NCBI RefSeq assembly: GCF_021917145.1
Contig: NC_061063.1
Coordinates: 6,639,944 to 6,703,943 of the forward strand
Direction of reading: 5' to 3'
Length of the DNA: 64,000 nt
Source of the DNA: Hypomesus transpacificus
Taxonomy: Eukaryota > Chordata > Actinopteri > Osmeriformes > Osmeridae
Made by a program: the position numbers and the translations under genes. Positions 1 to 12,300 of the stretch are shown here, in pieces; positions within the stretch are counted from its first letter, which is position 1, and each line of letters begins with the position of its first letter. Under the pieces are notes generated by a model. It did not search any database. It worked only from the letters and a program-made list of their open reading frames with translations, and was not told the DNA's origin.

Positions 1-349
1 CGATGACCTCGTACAGGCGCACCACGTTGGGGTGCTGTACCAGCTTCATACAGCGCACTTCCTGGAACAGGTGTGCCCTGGCAACGGGGTCCAGCTTGGT
101 CTTATCAATCACCTTCACAGCCACCTGTGACGGCCACACAAGACACAGCACCAACAAAAAATTTTGAAGATTACATTATTATCGTTGTTGTCTTCATCAA
201 CGTGGTGGAGAAATGATGAACAGTACCTTTTCCCCCGTGAAGACATGGCGTGCCAGCTTGACCACGGCAAAGTGTCCACGCCCCAGCGTCTTGTCCAGGT
301 CATACAGGCCGGCAATCTTGCCATCGTGACCTCGTTTGAACCCCGCCAT
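1..349 (-). CDS. snrk: SNF-related serine/threonine kinase (SNRK), N-terminal part only
   Basis: Partial gene on the minus strand, cut by the left window edge. Two coding exons are visible: 227-349 (ATG at 347-349, 41 codons) and the next exon, which ends at 124 and runs off the edge. Together they encode about the first 82 residues. The first exon starts [20 protein letters not shown] and carries the glycine-rich ATP loop (GRGHFAVV). The second carries the VAVK lysine strand and the helix-C region ([20 protein letters not shown]). This is the start of a CAMK/AMPK-related kinase domain and matches SNRK as I remember it. The splice acceptor CAG lies immediately upstream of GCACC-ATG, so the start exon has almost no leader of its own. 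SNRK is a metabolic and vascular kinase activated by LKB1 (family knowledge). Fish may have two copies; I cannot tell whether this is snrka or snrkb. Confidence 0.9.
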
Positions 350-2403
350 GGTGCCTGGGGAGTAAGAGGACAATACTGCTGTGCCCTGATCTGAGGTCAG
401 CCGTCCATCATCCTGGTCACTGGTCCAGGACGGGAACAGAGGCGAAATTCAGTTTGTCCTAGATCACTTCCTGTGGACACCTTCTAACCAGGGGCAGGTT
501 GGTGGACAAGATGTTAAGACCCCTGGAGGTAAATGCACTCAGATATACTTCTCAGATCCTGCAGGAAAAGATGGAAAGAAAGACAAACAGAGATAATAGT
601 ATTTAATCAGATATCAAGGAATTATCATCATATAGGCGTGCAGCAGAGCAGGTTACTTATTCATGTGTCCACACACCTTACACACACACACACCTCATTG
701 TGAATTGCCAACTATGCATGACATTCCAGTACCACTGAGCCAAGCACGCACAGTCTGTGCTTCAGAACATTCCTGACAGGTGATTCTCACAAAGGTGTGT
801 CATTTTCTCTAGGATCATCATAGTTACGCTGATTGTATCCAACATGACTTCTACAAAACAATGACACAACTATTTTACTTTTTAATTATTAGGAACAAGA
901 CATCATGTTTCTAGGACAAATATCAACAAATGTGTTTCTCTCGGTCTCTGGTTTCTTTCTTTCTTTCTTTCTTTCTTTACTCTTTCTCTTACAGTAGGTG
1001 TGGGCAATCCATTTTGGTTTCATTCATTCTCTCTTGTAAACAAACTTTTTACCTTCTTGACAAGACCCGCCGTGGGCGCATCAGACCAACCACAGCACTT
1101 ACCCCCCTCCACCTCCCTGCCCAACACACCCAGCAAACAACACAGAGCTGAAGGATCAAAGCAGACCACACACTGAGCTGTCGTAGTCCAACCAGGCCAC
1201 ATCAGAGCCCAGACCAGGCTAACAGGATTATGTTGTTCAGGGTGGAGGGTTGAGTGATCTGATAAGCCCCGTACTGACAATCACCTTCAGAAATCCCACC
1301 AGCTGGCAACAACTGTACTTGTGTGTGTGTACGTGAGTGTACGTGTGTGGGCCTGTGTGATTGTGAGCTCTAAGCTCTGCAGATAAATGAGATGGAGAGA
1401 GTCAGCCACAGACTGCATGCAGCCAACTGGGCCACAAACCAGACCAGAGAATGTACCCGGAGTGGACACAGCTAAAATGGGTGCAAATTCAAATCAGACG
1501 TATACACAGACATGTTGTGTAACTGTACCATTTGCAAGTAGTCTATTGATTTTCTTGTTAATGGACAGTGTACATGGTTCACTGTAAAGGCTGGGTCAAG
1601 GTCTAATACCCGTAGACATTTCATTCATCAATCTTCACAACAGGAATTTGACAGCATGACAGCACTGAGGAGGCCCAAAGCTGTCAATCAAAATGACTGT
1701 CACATGAATCCCAGAAATGCAAACTCCTTTCAGAAATGAATACGTATAATTATTCAGTATTATTATTGTTTTTCCATTATTATTATTATTTGTAATATTG
1801 TTATTATTAGTAGTAGTATCTCTACTTTATATATTTGTATTATTATATAAACATTTGGGCCTAGTGCCTGAGAATGACCAACAACGATATTCAAATGATG
1901 ACTGAAAAGGCTGCATCAAAAAAACATAGCCTACTCCTGCTTTATGGAGACCTTTCTGTGTTGTCCGTGTCAATATACCCAGGACTGCATCCAAGTTCTC
2001 ACTGATTCAAAATATGATGGGATACATGCTGACGAAGCCAGTAAGCAACGCTCTATTACTGCATAAAGCAAAGGAGCGACCACAATGGAAACAGCTAAAA
2101 TTCAATCTGCCTGCGCATATATAATCAAACATGCATTGGTCACTATTTGGCTTAGACCTCGAAGCATACAGTGAAACAAGACATGGCACAAACATGGACA
2201 AAGCTCTAAGAAACCGTGTACATGTGCTGTGAAGCGCTGCACATACCTGCCTGGTCAATAGTCGCTCAGGTGAAAGCTCCTGTTCTACAGCGTCTAATGT
2301 TGGCTATACGTCCTTTCGGTTATTTACGGCTGTTAAAGGACCATTTGCTTATTTTACAATCATAAATATCAAGCTGACAAGATTAGTCGGTAATGGAACT
2401 TAC
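350..2403 (-). other. First intron of snrk, no gene seen
   Basis: This stretch lies between the inferred 5' untranslated exon of snrk (2404 and up) and its start-codon exon. It is AT-rich, contains a TTTC microsatellite near 950 and a short TG-rich patch near 1320-1350, and shows no open frame that looks like protein. A further untranslated exon could be hidden here. Confidence 0.5.
949..976. repeat. TTTC microsatellite
   Basis: About six tandem TTTC units, probably inside the snrk first intron. Confidence 0.9.
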
Positions 2404-2526
2404 CACTGCAGCAAATAACAGCACCTCACGAAAAAAAATGTCCAACATCAGTGAATCTGCCAACTCTATCAAGCGCTTGAAGCCACACTGCGCATACTTG
2501 CTCGGTCCCATTCATCTCTGACGTCA
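2404..2526 (-). promoter_or_regulatory. snrk: snrk 5' untranslated exon and CRE-containing promoter
   Basis: On the minus strand a consensus splice donor (GTAAGT) sits at 2398-2403, so an untranslated exon should end at 2404. A palindromic cAMP-response element TGACGTCA lies at 2519-2526, just upstream of where that exon would begin. I infer the snrk promoter here; the exact start site is not visible in the sequence. Confidence 0.5.
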
Positions 2527-3836
2527 GAAGTACGCACACCACAAAGCATGTTTATTTCTGTATCAAAAAAAAAAATGTTTATTCATATCTTACTGCTACA
2601 TGAGTCAACCGCCAGCTTTTTTATAATCTCAATAGCGCGAATACATAAAAAAAAATATGATCTTACATTTACTTCATGGTCTTGGCCAGCCCCACAACAA
2701 TGTGATTGTGTGATTTAACTGTTTGCATTACTGTGTGGGGGAGATGTGTCATGTCAGCTAGGTGTCATATCAGCTGGAGATCAATGAGAAAGACAGCGAC
2801 ATGCCATCCTCAACCATGATTCCACCTAATTATCCATGATAGTAGAATACATTTCGACAGAAAACGCATGGATGGATCTCTCATCTTTGTTCCCCCTTCT
2901 CACGTTGACACAACCAATTTATGTGTAGTTTAGATTTTCTCATGTAACTAATTAAGTAATGTTTGTATCCGACATCCACATAAATTCATAGCGATTACAA
3001 CTCTGTAGTTACCCATTATCCGTTCTCATCACTGAACCAAGGCAAGGGCAATGTTCAGTTACGTAATATAAGCACTTTATAGTGTGGAACCTGTTTGTCA
3101 AGGGAGGCCCATACAATGAAGTACTGAACAGTTAGGGTGAACCTAAACCAAAGACATGTGCTTTACATAAGTAGTTCAGTGCAACTTCTCCAGTATTCAA
3201 TGTCAAACATTATCATATGTACAACTTAAGTCTTTGTGCTTTAATAAAAAGATAAAATTACATACTTCCATGAATACCCTTGACATTTTGATTGCAGTTG
3301 TAAAACCTCATACTTTCTGGTAGTCTTTATTTACACTGTCATTTCCAATCTGAACAATTGACATCCAAGGTGTCATAGCACGAATATTAACCTTTTGCTG
3401 CCTTCTAGTGTTTTGGGGGGAGAATGACAGGTACTACTGATCCTAATCCATCTGCCAAATGCTTGCTACTTGATATTCAATTTCAATTACAACTGAAGGA
3501 CAATTTACCTTAAAACGTCAGTTTGTAACATCCTGCATGCAGACTTTGAATTGGCATGACGAATGTAGTGTAGGGGTATAACCCTGAGAATATCTCATTT
3601 TGCTAGAGATGTCCACAGATCCCAGATCGTTATAGTTTTTCCAATACTGAGCCAATAAAGAACAAATTCTCTATTTTCAACACATTTACTTCTTTTTTTT
3701 TTATCCACACTGGTACTTGGTCACATGAGCCATCCACCATTGCATGGGCAGTGTACCATAAGCATACAAGCTTTCCAAAACAAGACTGGTGATGTAAACA
3801 GACTTGGAGACACAGGAGAACAATTGAACAAGATTG
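2527..3836. other. Intergenic between snrk and rpl14
   Basis: AT-rich noncoding sequence with several poly-A runs. No coding frame, RNA gene or named repeat recognised. Confidence 0.5.
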
Positions 3837-3842
3837 TTTATT
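3837..3842 (-). other. rpl14: rpl14 poly(A) signal
   Basis: AATAAA on the minus strand, 11 bases past the rpl14 stop codon, giving a very short 3' UTR as is usual for ribosomal protein genes. Confidence 0.8.
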
Positions 3843-3852
3843 TGGGGACAGA

Positions 3853-5766
3853 TTATGCCTTCTTTGTGGCCTCCTTCTGCAGCTTCTTCACCTCGTGCTT
3901 GATGATCTTGTTCCTCTGAGGACAGGAGACAAAGGTAAAAGTCAGGAAAACAGCAGAAGCAAAAAGATATGCTTCCAGAAAAAAGGTTTTAAAGGTAGAG
4001 AAGACCAACACATTAGTTCATTGTCTTGTATAGGTCCTTTGATCTGGACCTGCTTAAGTACACAAATCAGATTGGTTTTACTCACCATCTTCTTGGCCTT
4101 CATCACCTTGTAACGGTCAAAGTCAGTCATTTGGGACCTCTGCAAAGAGAAAGAACAGAAGACGAAATAAGCGACCACACCAACTGGATTCTAAATTATT
4201 TCAATTTAAAACATATCAAACAAATGATAAAAAAAATATCAAGGACTACATTTTATAATGTCATGACAGAACTGTGTGGGGAGCTCCAATTCCATACTTT
4301 AAATGTGGTTTTACCCTCATGTTCAAACATGTGGGCACGCTTGTCCCCCCAATAACAAATCTCTTGAAAAAAATCTAGGTCACAATAACATTTACAGACA
4401 ATAATACAGAAGTACATCAGGATCTTGGCATCACCTTTTGTCTGGCCTCGATCTTCTTGGCCCAGCTGCTTTCTGCCCACTTCTTGTTTACCTCGGCCTT
4501 TTCCCAGGCGCGCTTCACAAACTTCATGCGGGCGCTGTGAATAAAAAACACCTCAGGGGGTTAAATACTGGAGTGAGCATGACCATGTCTGAGTTCAACT
4601 GTGCCAACTGTCAAATGGAAAGAGTCAAGGGAGTTGAGGCACAGGGTTAGATAGGGAGGGGGGCATCATTTACCTGTGTGGTACTTTGATCACGTAGTCA
4701 GTAAGCTGCATGCACTTGAAGGGCATAGACTGCCTCTTCACCCCTGTGCATGGTCCATCCACCAAGGCCTGAGAGAACCAAAGTAGAGCATTCAGCACAT
4801 TGGACATATTGCCATTTGGTTTTACCATTAGATATCAGGTGCAGTTGTAGCACAGGATGAAAATTATATAGGGTACTCACCCTGTTTTGGTCAATGACAT
4901 CGACAATGGCTACTAGCTTGCCCTCGTGGGGTCCAAAGGACACAAAGGCGACCCTGCCAATCTCAACGTAGCGTTTGAAGACCTGAAGGGAAGACATGAG
5001 ATATGTACTGAGGTTGATACTATTAACATTGTCAGGTCCCTACAGACGTTGGAATTGGACAAGCATTGTACACAATAACTATATCCAAATTACCTACGGC
5101 CCCCGCCCCCAAAAAATATTTCACAAGTTGGTAACCAATAATCAGCTAACATCACTACCTGAGTTTGAGTCAACTTGCTTTGGCTTGTCTCTCTGTGGGT
5201 AACGTAGGCTGCTTGCCATTGTCTACCTAATACGTATATTTGAGTAGTCGAGCTGTGTATTGTGCATACATACAACATCATTGATCAAGGGGCACACTGA
5301 TTTTTTAAGCAACTTAAAACTGACGCTTATGGCAGTAGCATGTGTGACAGAACCATGAAGCTAGCTAGTTAACTTAAACACGGCTTCTGTCTGAAAAGTA
5401 GCACCACCACACTGCAATTAAGTCAGCAAGCTAAAAACCAACGCCTCCGAAGCAGACCATATTGTATCCTCACAGATTTGCTAATTCAGCTCTTCATTTT
5501 GAACATGCTTGTTAGACCTTAGTACAGAGATACCACTCGGTTGGGCGGCCCGTGGAGGACCACGTTGTAGCTTTACAGGCAGTGGGCACGACATTTCGAA
5601 AATATATAAACATAGGATACTGTTGTAATCAACTTACAAAACGTAACATAAACTAACGTATCGATATATAATGTATGAAAATACATCAGTAGTCGATCGT
5701 TTTGAATAAAAGTCACCTATGTATTCATATTTCTAAATTCCAGAAGCTTCATGGCGAACTCACCAT
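3853..5766 (-). CDS. rpl14: 60S ribosomal protein L14 (eL14)
   Basis: Six coding exons on the minus strand: 5764-5766, 4881-4982, 4674-4768, 4435-4534, 4086-4139 and 3853-3915, joining in frame to 138 residues plus stop. The first coding exon holds only the ATG, directly followed by a GTGAGT donor, an arrangement I recall from other L14 genes. The protein begins [20 protein letters not shown], containing the KOW-like RNA-binding fold, and continues with the eL14-typical [11 protein letters not shown] and [15 protein letters not shown] segments. It ends in a short basic tail ([11 protein letters not shown]); the long alanine-rich C-terminal extension of the mammalian protein is absent. eL14 is a structural protein of the large ribosomal subunit. 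A pyrimidine-rich start is seen upstream (separate entry). The gene is head to head with abcf1 about 600 bp away. Confidence 0.97.
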
Positions 5767-6391
5767 GATGGCAGTCAGCGATCAGAAAGGCCGTAGCATT
5801 TCCGTTCGTGGCACATACTCTTTCCGCTCTGTATGTGCACATGCGCGTGTGATGTTACATTGGTTTGGAACATAAGTTCACATCATACCAAAGTAAACTG
5901 AGTACATTTAGTCAACATTTTAAATTGACATTTCAAACAGCTGATATAGCTACCGGCATTCGTATGATAAACATTTAATTAAAACCCTTGCAATACAAAT
6001 CAACATAACATAACATTTACAAACAACAGAAATAGAACACGGTCGTTTCCTTCATAAATCTCTCCCCTTTGACTGACTACTCAATTAATGTGAGTGTGTA
6101 TGTTAAGGGATCGTTACACAAATGTATTTATGTATTTTATTTTTGATTGGGTGCAATAGCTGTTGCAAATCTAACGATGGCGCTGTGAAAAAGATGGACA
6201 GTCAGTTGTCAGCCGGCTGAACTGCTGCAGCAGCCAGCATCATCATAGTGGGACACTTCAGGCCGCATGAGTGTGTCTGACAATACATCCTTGATACTGA
6301 CTTGACAGTAATCAGTGTTGAAGCTGTAGTTATTTTACAAATAAAAACCAAACCTTTGGTTTGTTTATAATCGTAGAAATATATAGTCGAA
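5767..6391. promoter_or_regulatory. Divergent promoter region of rpl14 and abcf1
   Basis: About 625 bases separate the two start codons, which point away from each other. On the rpl14 side the minus strand reads CCTTTCTGATC (5781-5790), a plausible 5'-TOP oligopyrimidine start about 15-25 bases before the ATG, as expected for translationally controlled ribosomal protein mRNAs. No TATA box is obvious on the abcf1 side. Shared regulation is an inference from spacing. Confidence 0.6.
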
Positions 6392-9300
6392 ATGCCGAAG
6401 AAATCGAAAGAAGAGGCAGAATGGGAAGGAGACGAGGTGGCACCAGCGGCAGGTAATGCAGCATACCCCTACTAGCCAGCTGCTAGTCCTATTAGCAACG
6501 ATGCTAAGCTACAATTGTGCCTGCTGGCTAACTGCATACTGTGTCAGGAATGTATTTGCTACAGTTAACGTTGGTCACTTGTTTCACTGTTGCCACATAC
6601 TTTAATCTCAGTTAATTGAGCATGCCCCACTTATGTAGGAACAACTTAACAGTTTACTTTGACTAATAAAGTTATCTGGCCATCTGAAAGTGACGGATGC
6701 TAGATATTAGCTATCAGTAACAGTTAGCTGTATCGAATGATGTAATGCCAATGTAATAGAGCACTACATCGTTTTAAACTACTAACTCAATCAATGCACA
6801 TGGTGCGTATATAAACTACCATTGCAATATTGTTTTGCGTCTAGATGACAACTGCCAAAAATTCTTGTCGTCAGTGTTAATCTTTGTCTAAGAATTGTCT
6901 GTCATCGTAGCTAACCAGTGTCAGTGTGTTGACTGGTCCAGACTAGGTAGTCTTGCTCGCAAGCTAGCTAAATGTTTTGTTCAGCTTGCTGGAACGGATT
7001 GCTGTGTTGTCAAAATGCCCCTTGTTGCGCCCGCTCGAGTCATGTGGTTTCTGTCTTTGTCATTTCAATATGTTGAGAAAGACAGTTTGTTTTGTCTGCA
7101 ATGTATTACATAAACAAATGAATTTACCTATCACTTCTTAGCAGAAAAATCGGTAAAGAAAGGAAAAAAAGACAAGAAGGGGAAAAAGAGTGTAAGTTTA
7201 TGTTTAAGCTAAATTTCTTTTCCATTAATTATCTATGAATAAATGATGTTTCAGCATTAAATCCTAATGTATGAAGGTAGTCATGCTCAGGTACATATCA
7301 TCCACTTTCACAGTTCTTTGAGGAGCTTGCTACAGACAACACAGCTGAGAAAGAGGAGGAAACTGCCATGAAGGAGGCACAGGGAAAGCAGGTATCTGTA
7401 CTCTGAGTGACACTATGAGGCGACCTATGATGTATAGTGACTGTTACTTTGTATCATTCGCATCAATGTGGCCTTTAGATGTAAAGTTGCAACTTGATTT
7501 TGAATTAAGGAATGTTTTCAAACTTGATGTAGGCCTACCTGTTAAATTGTTTCTTTCTTTAAGCCCCAGAAAAAAAAGAAAGACCGGCGGAAAGGAAGAG
7601 GTGGAGACGGAGATGAGGATGATGAGGAGATCATGGAGCGACTTAAAAAGCTGTCCGTGCAGCCCAGTGATGATGAAGAGGAGGAAGAAGAAGACCAAAG
7701 TAGGTTGATGCGTGTCTACTGGTCAGAGAAACACATCAGCTGTGTGTATCCTTTAAGAGAATAGAAGGGAGCGTTTGCTACACACTACTTAGTTCATTTA
7801 TATGGATGTAAATGAAATGGAATGTACTGGGTTTGGTTTCTCATCAAGTTTTATTCCCACAGTTGTGGCCCCCATGAAAGGAGGCAAGAAAAATAAGGCA
7901 AGTGTTTCATACAAATGTATGCTTTGATCTATAAATATAATTAACATTGGCTAGATATACTTTGTTTCTCCAAGGTTGCTGTGGTTAAGTATGGTGGTTC
8001 TCTTTCAGGGTGGGAACATCTTTGCTGCTCTTAGTCAGAGTCACAGTGATGAGGATGGTGATGCAGGAGGGGATGATGAAGATGATGCACCAGTGAAAAA
8101 GGTGTGTAGTTAACTCTCCATCTCTATACTTGTATCCAGAAAGAAACACTTAACTATTTTACTCACACAGTTTTTCTAAAATAGATGTTTTGTTAGTTTC
8201 TCTCTGTGTCTACTGTTTGAGATAAATTGGAGATTGTTAAATGTTTAGTGCTAAGAATGATACTGTTAGTGATGCAATAGGATGTAAGCCCTTGAATGAT
8301 ACTAACCTCATTTCAAAGTCTTGTGTCGTGTGTTTGTGCCTCACAATCTAATCTAATCCATCGTCTTCTACTTCTCCACTCCTGTCTTCAATCTGGCATC
8401 TGGCCAATTCTTCAAATCCTCTCTGTCTGACCAATAACCATTTCACTACTATATACACTCCATATCAGTTAGTTCTCTGTGTTTTTCATCCTGGAATTTC
8501 ATCTGTCCCTGTGTATGTGTCTGTATATGTTGGAGTTTAGACAATTACATTCTTCACTTTCAGAAAGTCACAAGGCAAGTTTTCATGAAAACAAATTGGT
8601 ATTTGTGTCTGGTCATCTTTAATACAGGAGGTTGAGAAGGTGCTTAAGGGCAAGAAAAAAGATAAACCTAAACCCAAGAAGGTCAAGGTGGGTGCCGGAA
8701 TGTGTTACTGCTTTTATTATCTTGACCTCTACCATCACTGCAGCACTCTAAATCACCCCCCTCCCTCCACCTGTCTGCTTTCACTCATTCTTTCTTGCTA
8801 AAAGGTGTCTAATCACGAAGGGAAGGGAAATTACAAAAACACTTTTTATATTCTTTCTTTGCCGCCTTTTTAACATGTCACACTGACCAACCCTCTGACT
8901 TTTCTCCATGTTGAAATGTACAGCTCATCTGCTTGCTGCTGTAACCCCACCTCATGCTACGAGCCTGCGTTCTGTCCTTCCAAAATTGTGTTTCTCACAT
9001 GTACTTATTTCCTGAAACGGGAGCAGCCTCCGTCTGATGACGAGGAAGAGGCTGAAAAGAAAGACGAGCATGAGAAGACGGCTTTGAAGAACAAGAAGAC
9101 GGAAGCCAAGGCACCAGCGAAGGTGAGACAGGTGACTCTGACGGTTTCTCTCTGGACTGATGAGGACCAGTGATAAAAATAAAGACTCACCTCTGTGTCT
9201 CTGCAGGCACCTGAGGAAGATGAGAAGGAGGATAAGCCCCAGCCAAAGAAAGGCAAGAAAGAACAGCCAAAGGTAATTTAAGATGGATCAAACTTTATTG

Positions 9301-12300
9301 AGGTAATTGGTGACAAAAAAAAAGTGGAAAAGGTTTTCTTGGAGAGTGTGTTCTGGAATACTTTGTGGTCTTGCAGGGTGTGTGCTGCACTCATCAGGCT
9401 TTGACTTAATGGTGTCATACTGTTATTTTAATTGTACATTGCCAATCTAGAAAGGTAAACCCAATCGTCCACCACCCAGTGACGATGATGATGAAGATGA
9501 GGAGGAGAACAGCGACGGAGAGGACACAATGATGGTAACTATAGGGGAGGGTATAGCTCAGTGGTTAGAGCACTTGACTGCAAATAAAGGAGGTGTCAGG
9601 TTAAAATCGGTTATAAACATCGCTTTAGATACAATTGTCTGCTAAATTAACACAGTTTTGTACATATTCTTATTTGAATTCTGGTTTTCTGTACTAACTA
9701 TGGAATATCAGCATCACAAAGGTTTGATGGTTCAATCCCTCAGTCAATTTCTTCATTTCTCCCTCAACTACCAGTGTGCTGAGGATGTCATTGCAGAGCA
9801 GGCTAAGGGAAAGGATGACGATGACCCCTTCGCAAACCTCAGCAAAAAGGAGAAAAAGAAGAAGAAGAAAATGGTAATCTGTCAGACTAAACCCACCATG
9901 CGAATGACAGTAGAAAAAAAAGAGAGAAATGACCTCTGACCTTGCTCGTGTGTTTGACTGCAGATGGAGTACGAGAGGCAGGTGGCGAGCGTGCGCGCTC
10001 AGAACGCCATCGAGGGGGACTTCTCTGTGTCCCAGGCTGAGATGTCGTCCAGGCAGGCCATGCTGGAGAACGCCTCAGACATTAAGGTGAGGACTCCTAA
10101 GTCCTGCTTCCTTTTCATTCCTGACGAAAGTACATATATGTCTTGGCTGTGTAATTCCATGCACTTGTTTTCCCTTAGCTGGAGAGGTTTAGCATATCCG
10201 CCCATGGAAAGGAGCTCTTTGTCAACGCCGACCTGTTGATTGTTGCGGGGCGTCGATATGGTTTGGTTGGGCCAAACGGGTAAGCAGTCATTCTTTATAG
10301 GTTTGTTTATTCCTTTTAAAAATTGAAGCGTCAATAGGATACGGCGAACACTAATGTTGTTATTTACTTCCTTTTTCAGCAAAGGGAAGACCACCTTGCT
10401 GAAACATATCGCTAACAGAGCCCTCAGTATTCCTCCCAACATTGACGTGCTGCTGTGTGAACAAGGTAAACAACCTGCCCCCTTAAAAAGGCATATTTAT
10501 GCCCCTCACTCACTCCCACGCTCACCCTCTTGTCTGTGTGCGCTGTGTATCCACAGAGGTGATCGCTGACGACACTCCGGCCGTGCAGGCGGTGCTGAAG
10601 GCCGACACCAAGCGCCTGAAGCTGTTGGAGGAGGAGAAGCAGCTGCAGGCCCTGCTAGATAAGGGGGAGGACAGCGTGGGGGAGAGGCTGGAGAAGGTGA
10701 GGGGAACCCCACTCCGACAGGGGATGTAAAGTAGAGCTTTGGTGGGCAGCATACGACTCATGGTAATATTAAAATGGTGGATGCGCTTCACAGTGCTTTA
10801 CCTCTGCCGTAAGAGGTTCTTGTCTGACTTTGGGAGTAGCACAGATAAAGCTGCAACTGCGTGGTTTGGATCTCCTAGGTGTACGAGGAGTTGAGGATTA
10901 TTGGTGCTGCTGCAGCAGAGGCCAAAGCCCGTCGAATTCTGGCTGGACTGTCTTTCACCACTGAGATGCAGAACAGAGCCACAAAGAAATTCTCCGGAGG
11001 CTGGAGAATGAGAGTCTCTCTAGCCAGGTAACAACAGCATCACCTGTTTGCTATCCAAGCATCGATTTACATCGTATCTGGGGACTCACTTTGTTTTAGG
11101 TACCAAGTGCTATCTACAACTGAGTAACAAGTAGCTATGCTTTAGGGAAATTTACACAACCTACCAAGTTTGTCTTGTTTTATTGTGCCTGTCCTTTTCC
11201 CAGGGCTTTGTTCATGGAGCCAACCCTGTTGATGCTGGACGAGCCCACCAACCACCTGGATCTGAACGCCGTCATCTGGCTTAACAAGTACGAAGCAATC
11301 AGGCTTTTAACTAGCGATCCGTAGGAAAATAACGAATACAATCAACACAATGCTTTTTTTGGTCCTCTACAGTTACCTTCAAGGCTGGAAGAAGACGCTT
11401 CTCATTGTCTCTCACGACCAGAGTTTCCTTGATGAGGTGTGTACGGACATTGTTCACCTGGACTACCAGAAACTCTTCTACTACAGGGGAAACTATTGTA
11501 AGTAAACAGCCAAGGATATTGGATCAGAGAAACTGTGCCGAGATCTGAGGTAAATAGAGAGGAATTGGTAAGTAGAGCATTAAAAGCCTTGCCTTGCCTG
11601 TCTCCCCCAGTGACCTTCAAGAAGATGTATGTGCAGAAGCAGAAGGAGCTCCAGAAGCAGTACGACAAGCAGGAGAAAAAGCTCAAGGACCTGAAGGCTG
11701 GTGGCAAGTCGACCAAACAGGCTGTGAGTGGAACTTGCTCCTCAGCTGACTATCCCAACCCTCTCATCGGGTTCCTTTATCCCCGCTCACTCATTCTTTC
11801 TATCTCTTTCCTTCCCAGGAGAAGCAGACCAAGGAGGCCCTCACAAGAAAGCAGCAGAAGGGCAAGAAGAAGGGAGGGTTGGAGGAGGAGAGCCAGGAGA
11901 CCCAGGATCTACTGAAGAGGCCCAAAGAGTACACTGTCAAGTTCACCTTCCCCAACCCGCCCCCTCTCTCACCACCCATACTGGGGCTGCACAGTGAGTC
12001 ACCCTGTTCCTCCTGTTCGTCTGTTCCCTCCAATCTTATGGGCCACACATTGCCCATCTGTGCCACTTGCAGACCAGGTTGTCACATTCCTTAACCATGT
12101 GTCTTCTAACTCAGCTGTGGACTTCGGCTATGACGGTCAAAAGCCTCTTTTCAAGAACGTGGACTTTGGTATTGACATGGAGTCTAGGAGTAAGTAGAGC
12201 TTTTCAAATCCTTGAAACGGGAAAAAGGATTCACTTTTGCTCCATATTTCTTCAGTGTCTGATGCACATGGCTTCCTTGTTTAGTTTGCATAGTTGGCCC

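Noticed and set aside
8562-8580. Possible abcf1 micro-exon after a CAG acceptor
   Set aside because: It needs a second GC donor or breaks the frame, and the flanking exons already join in frame.
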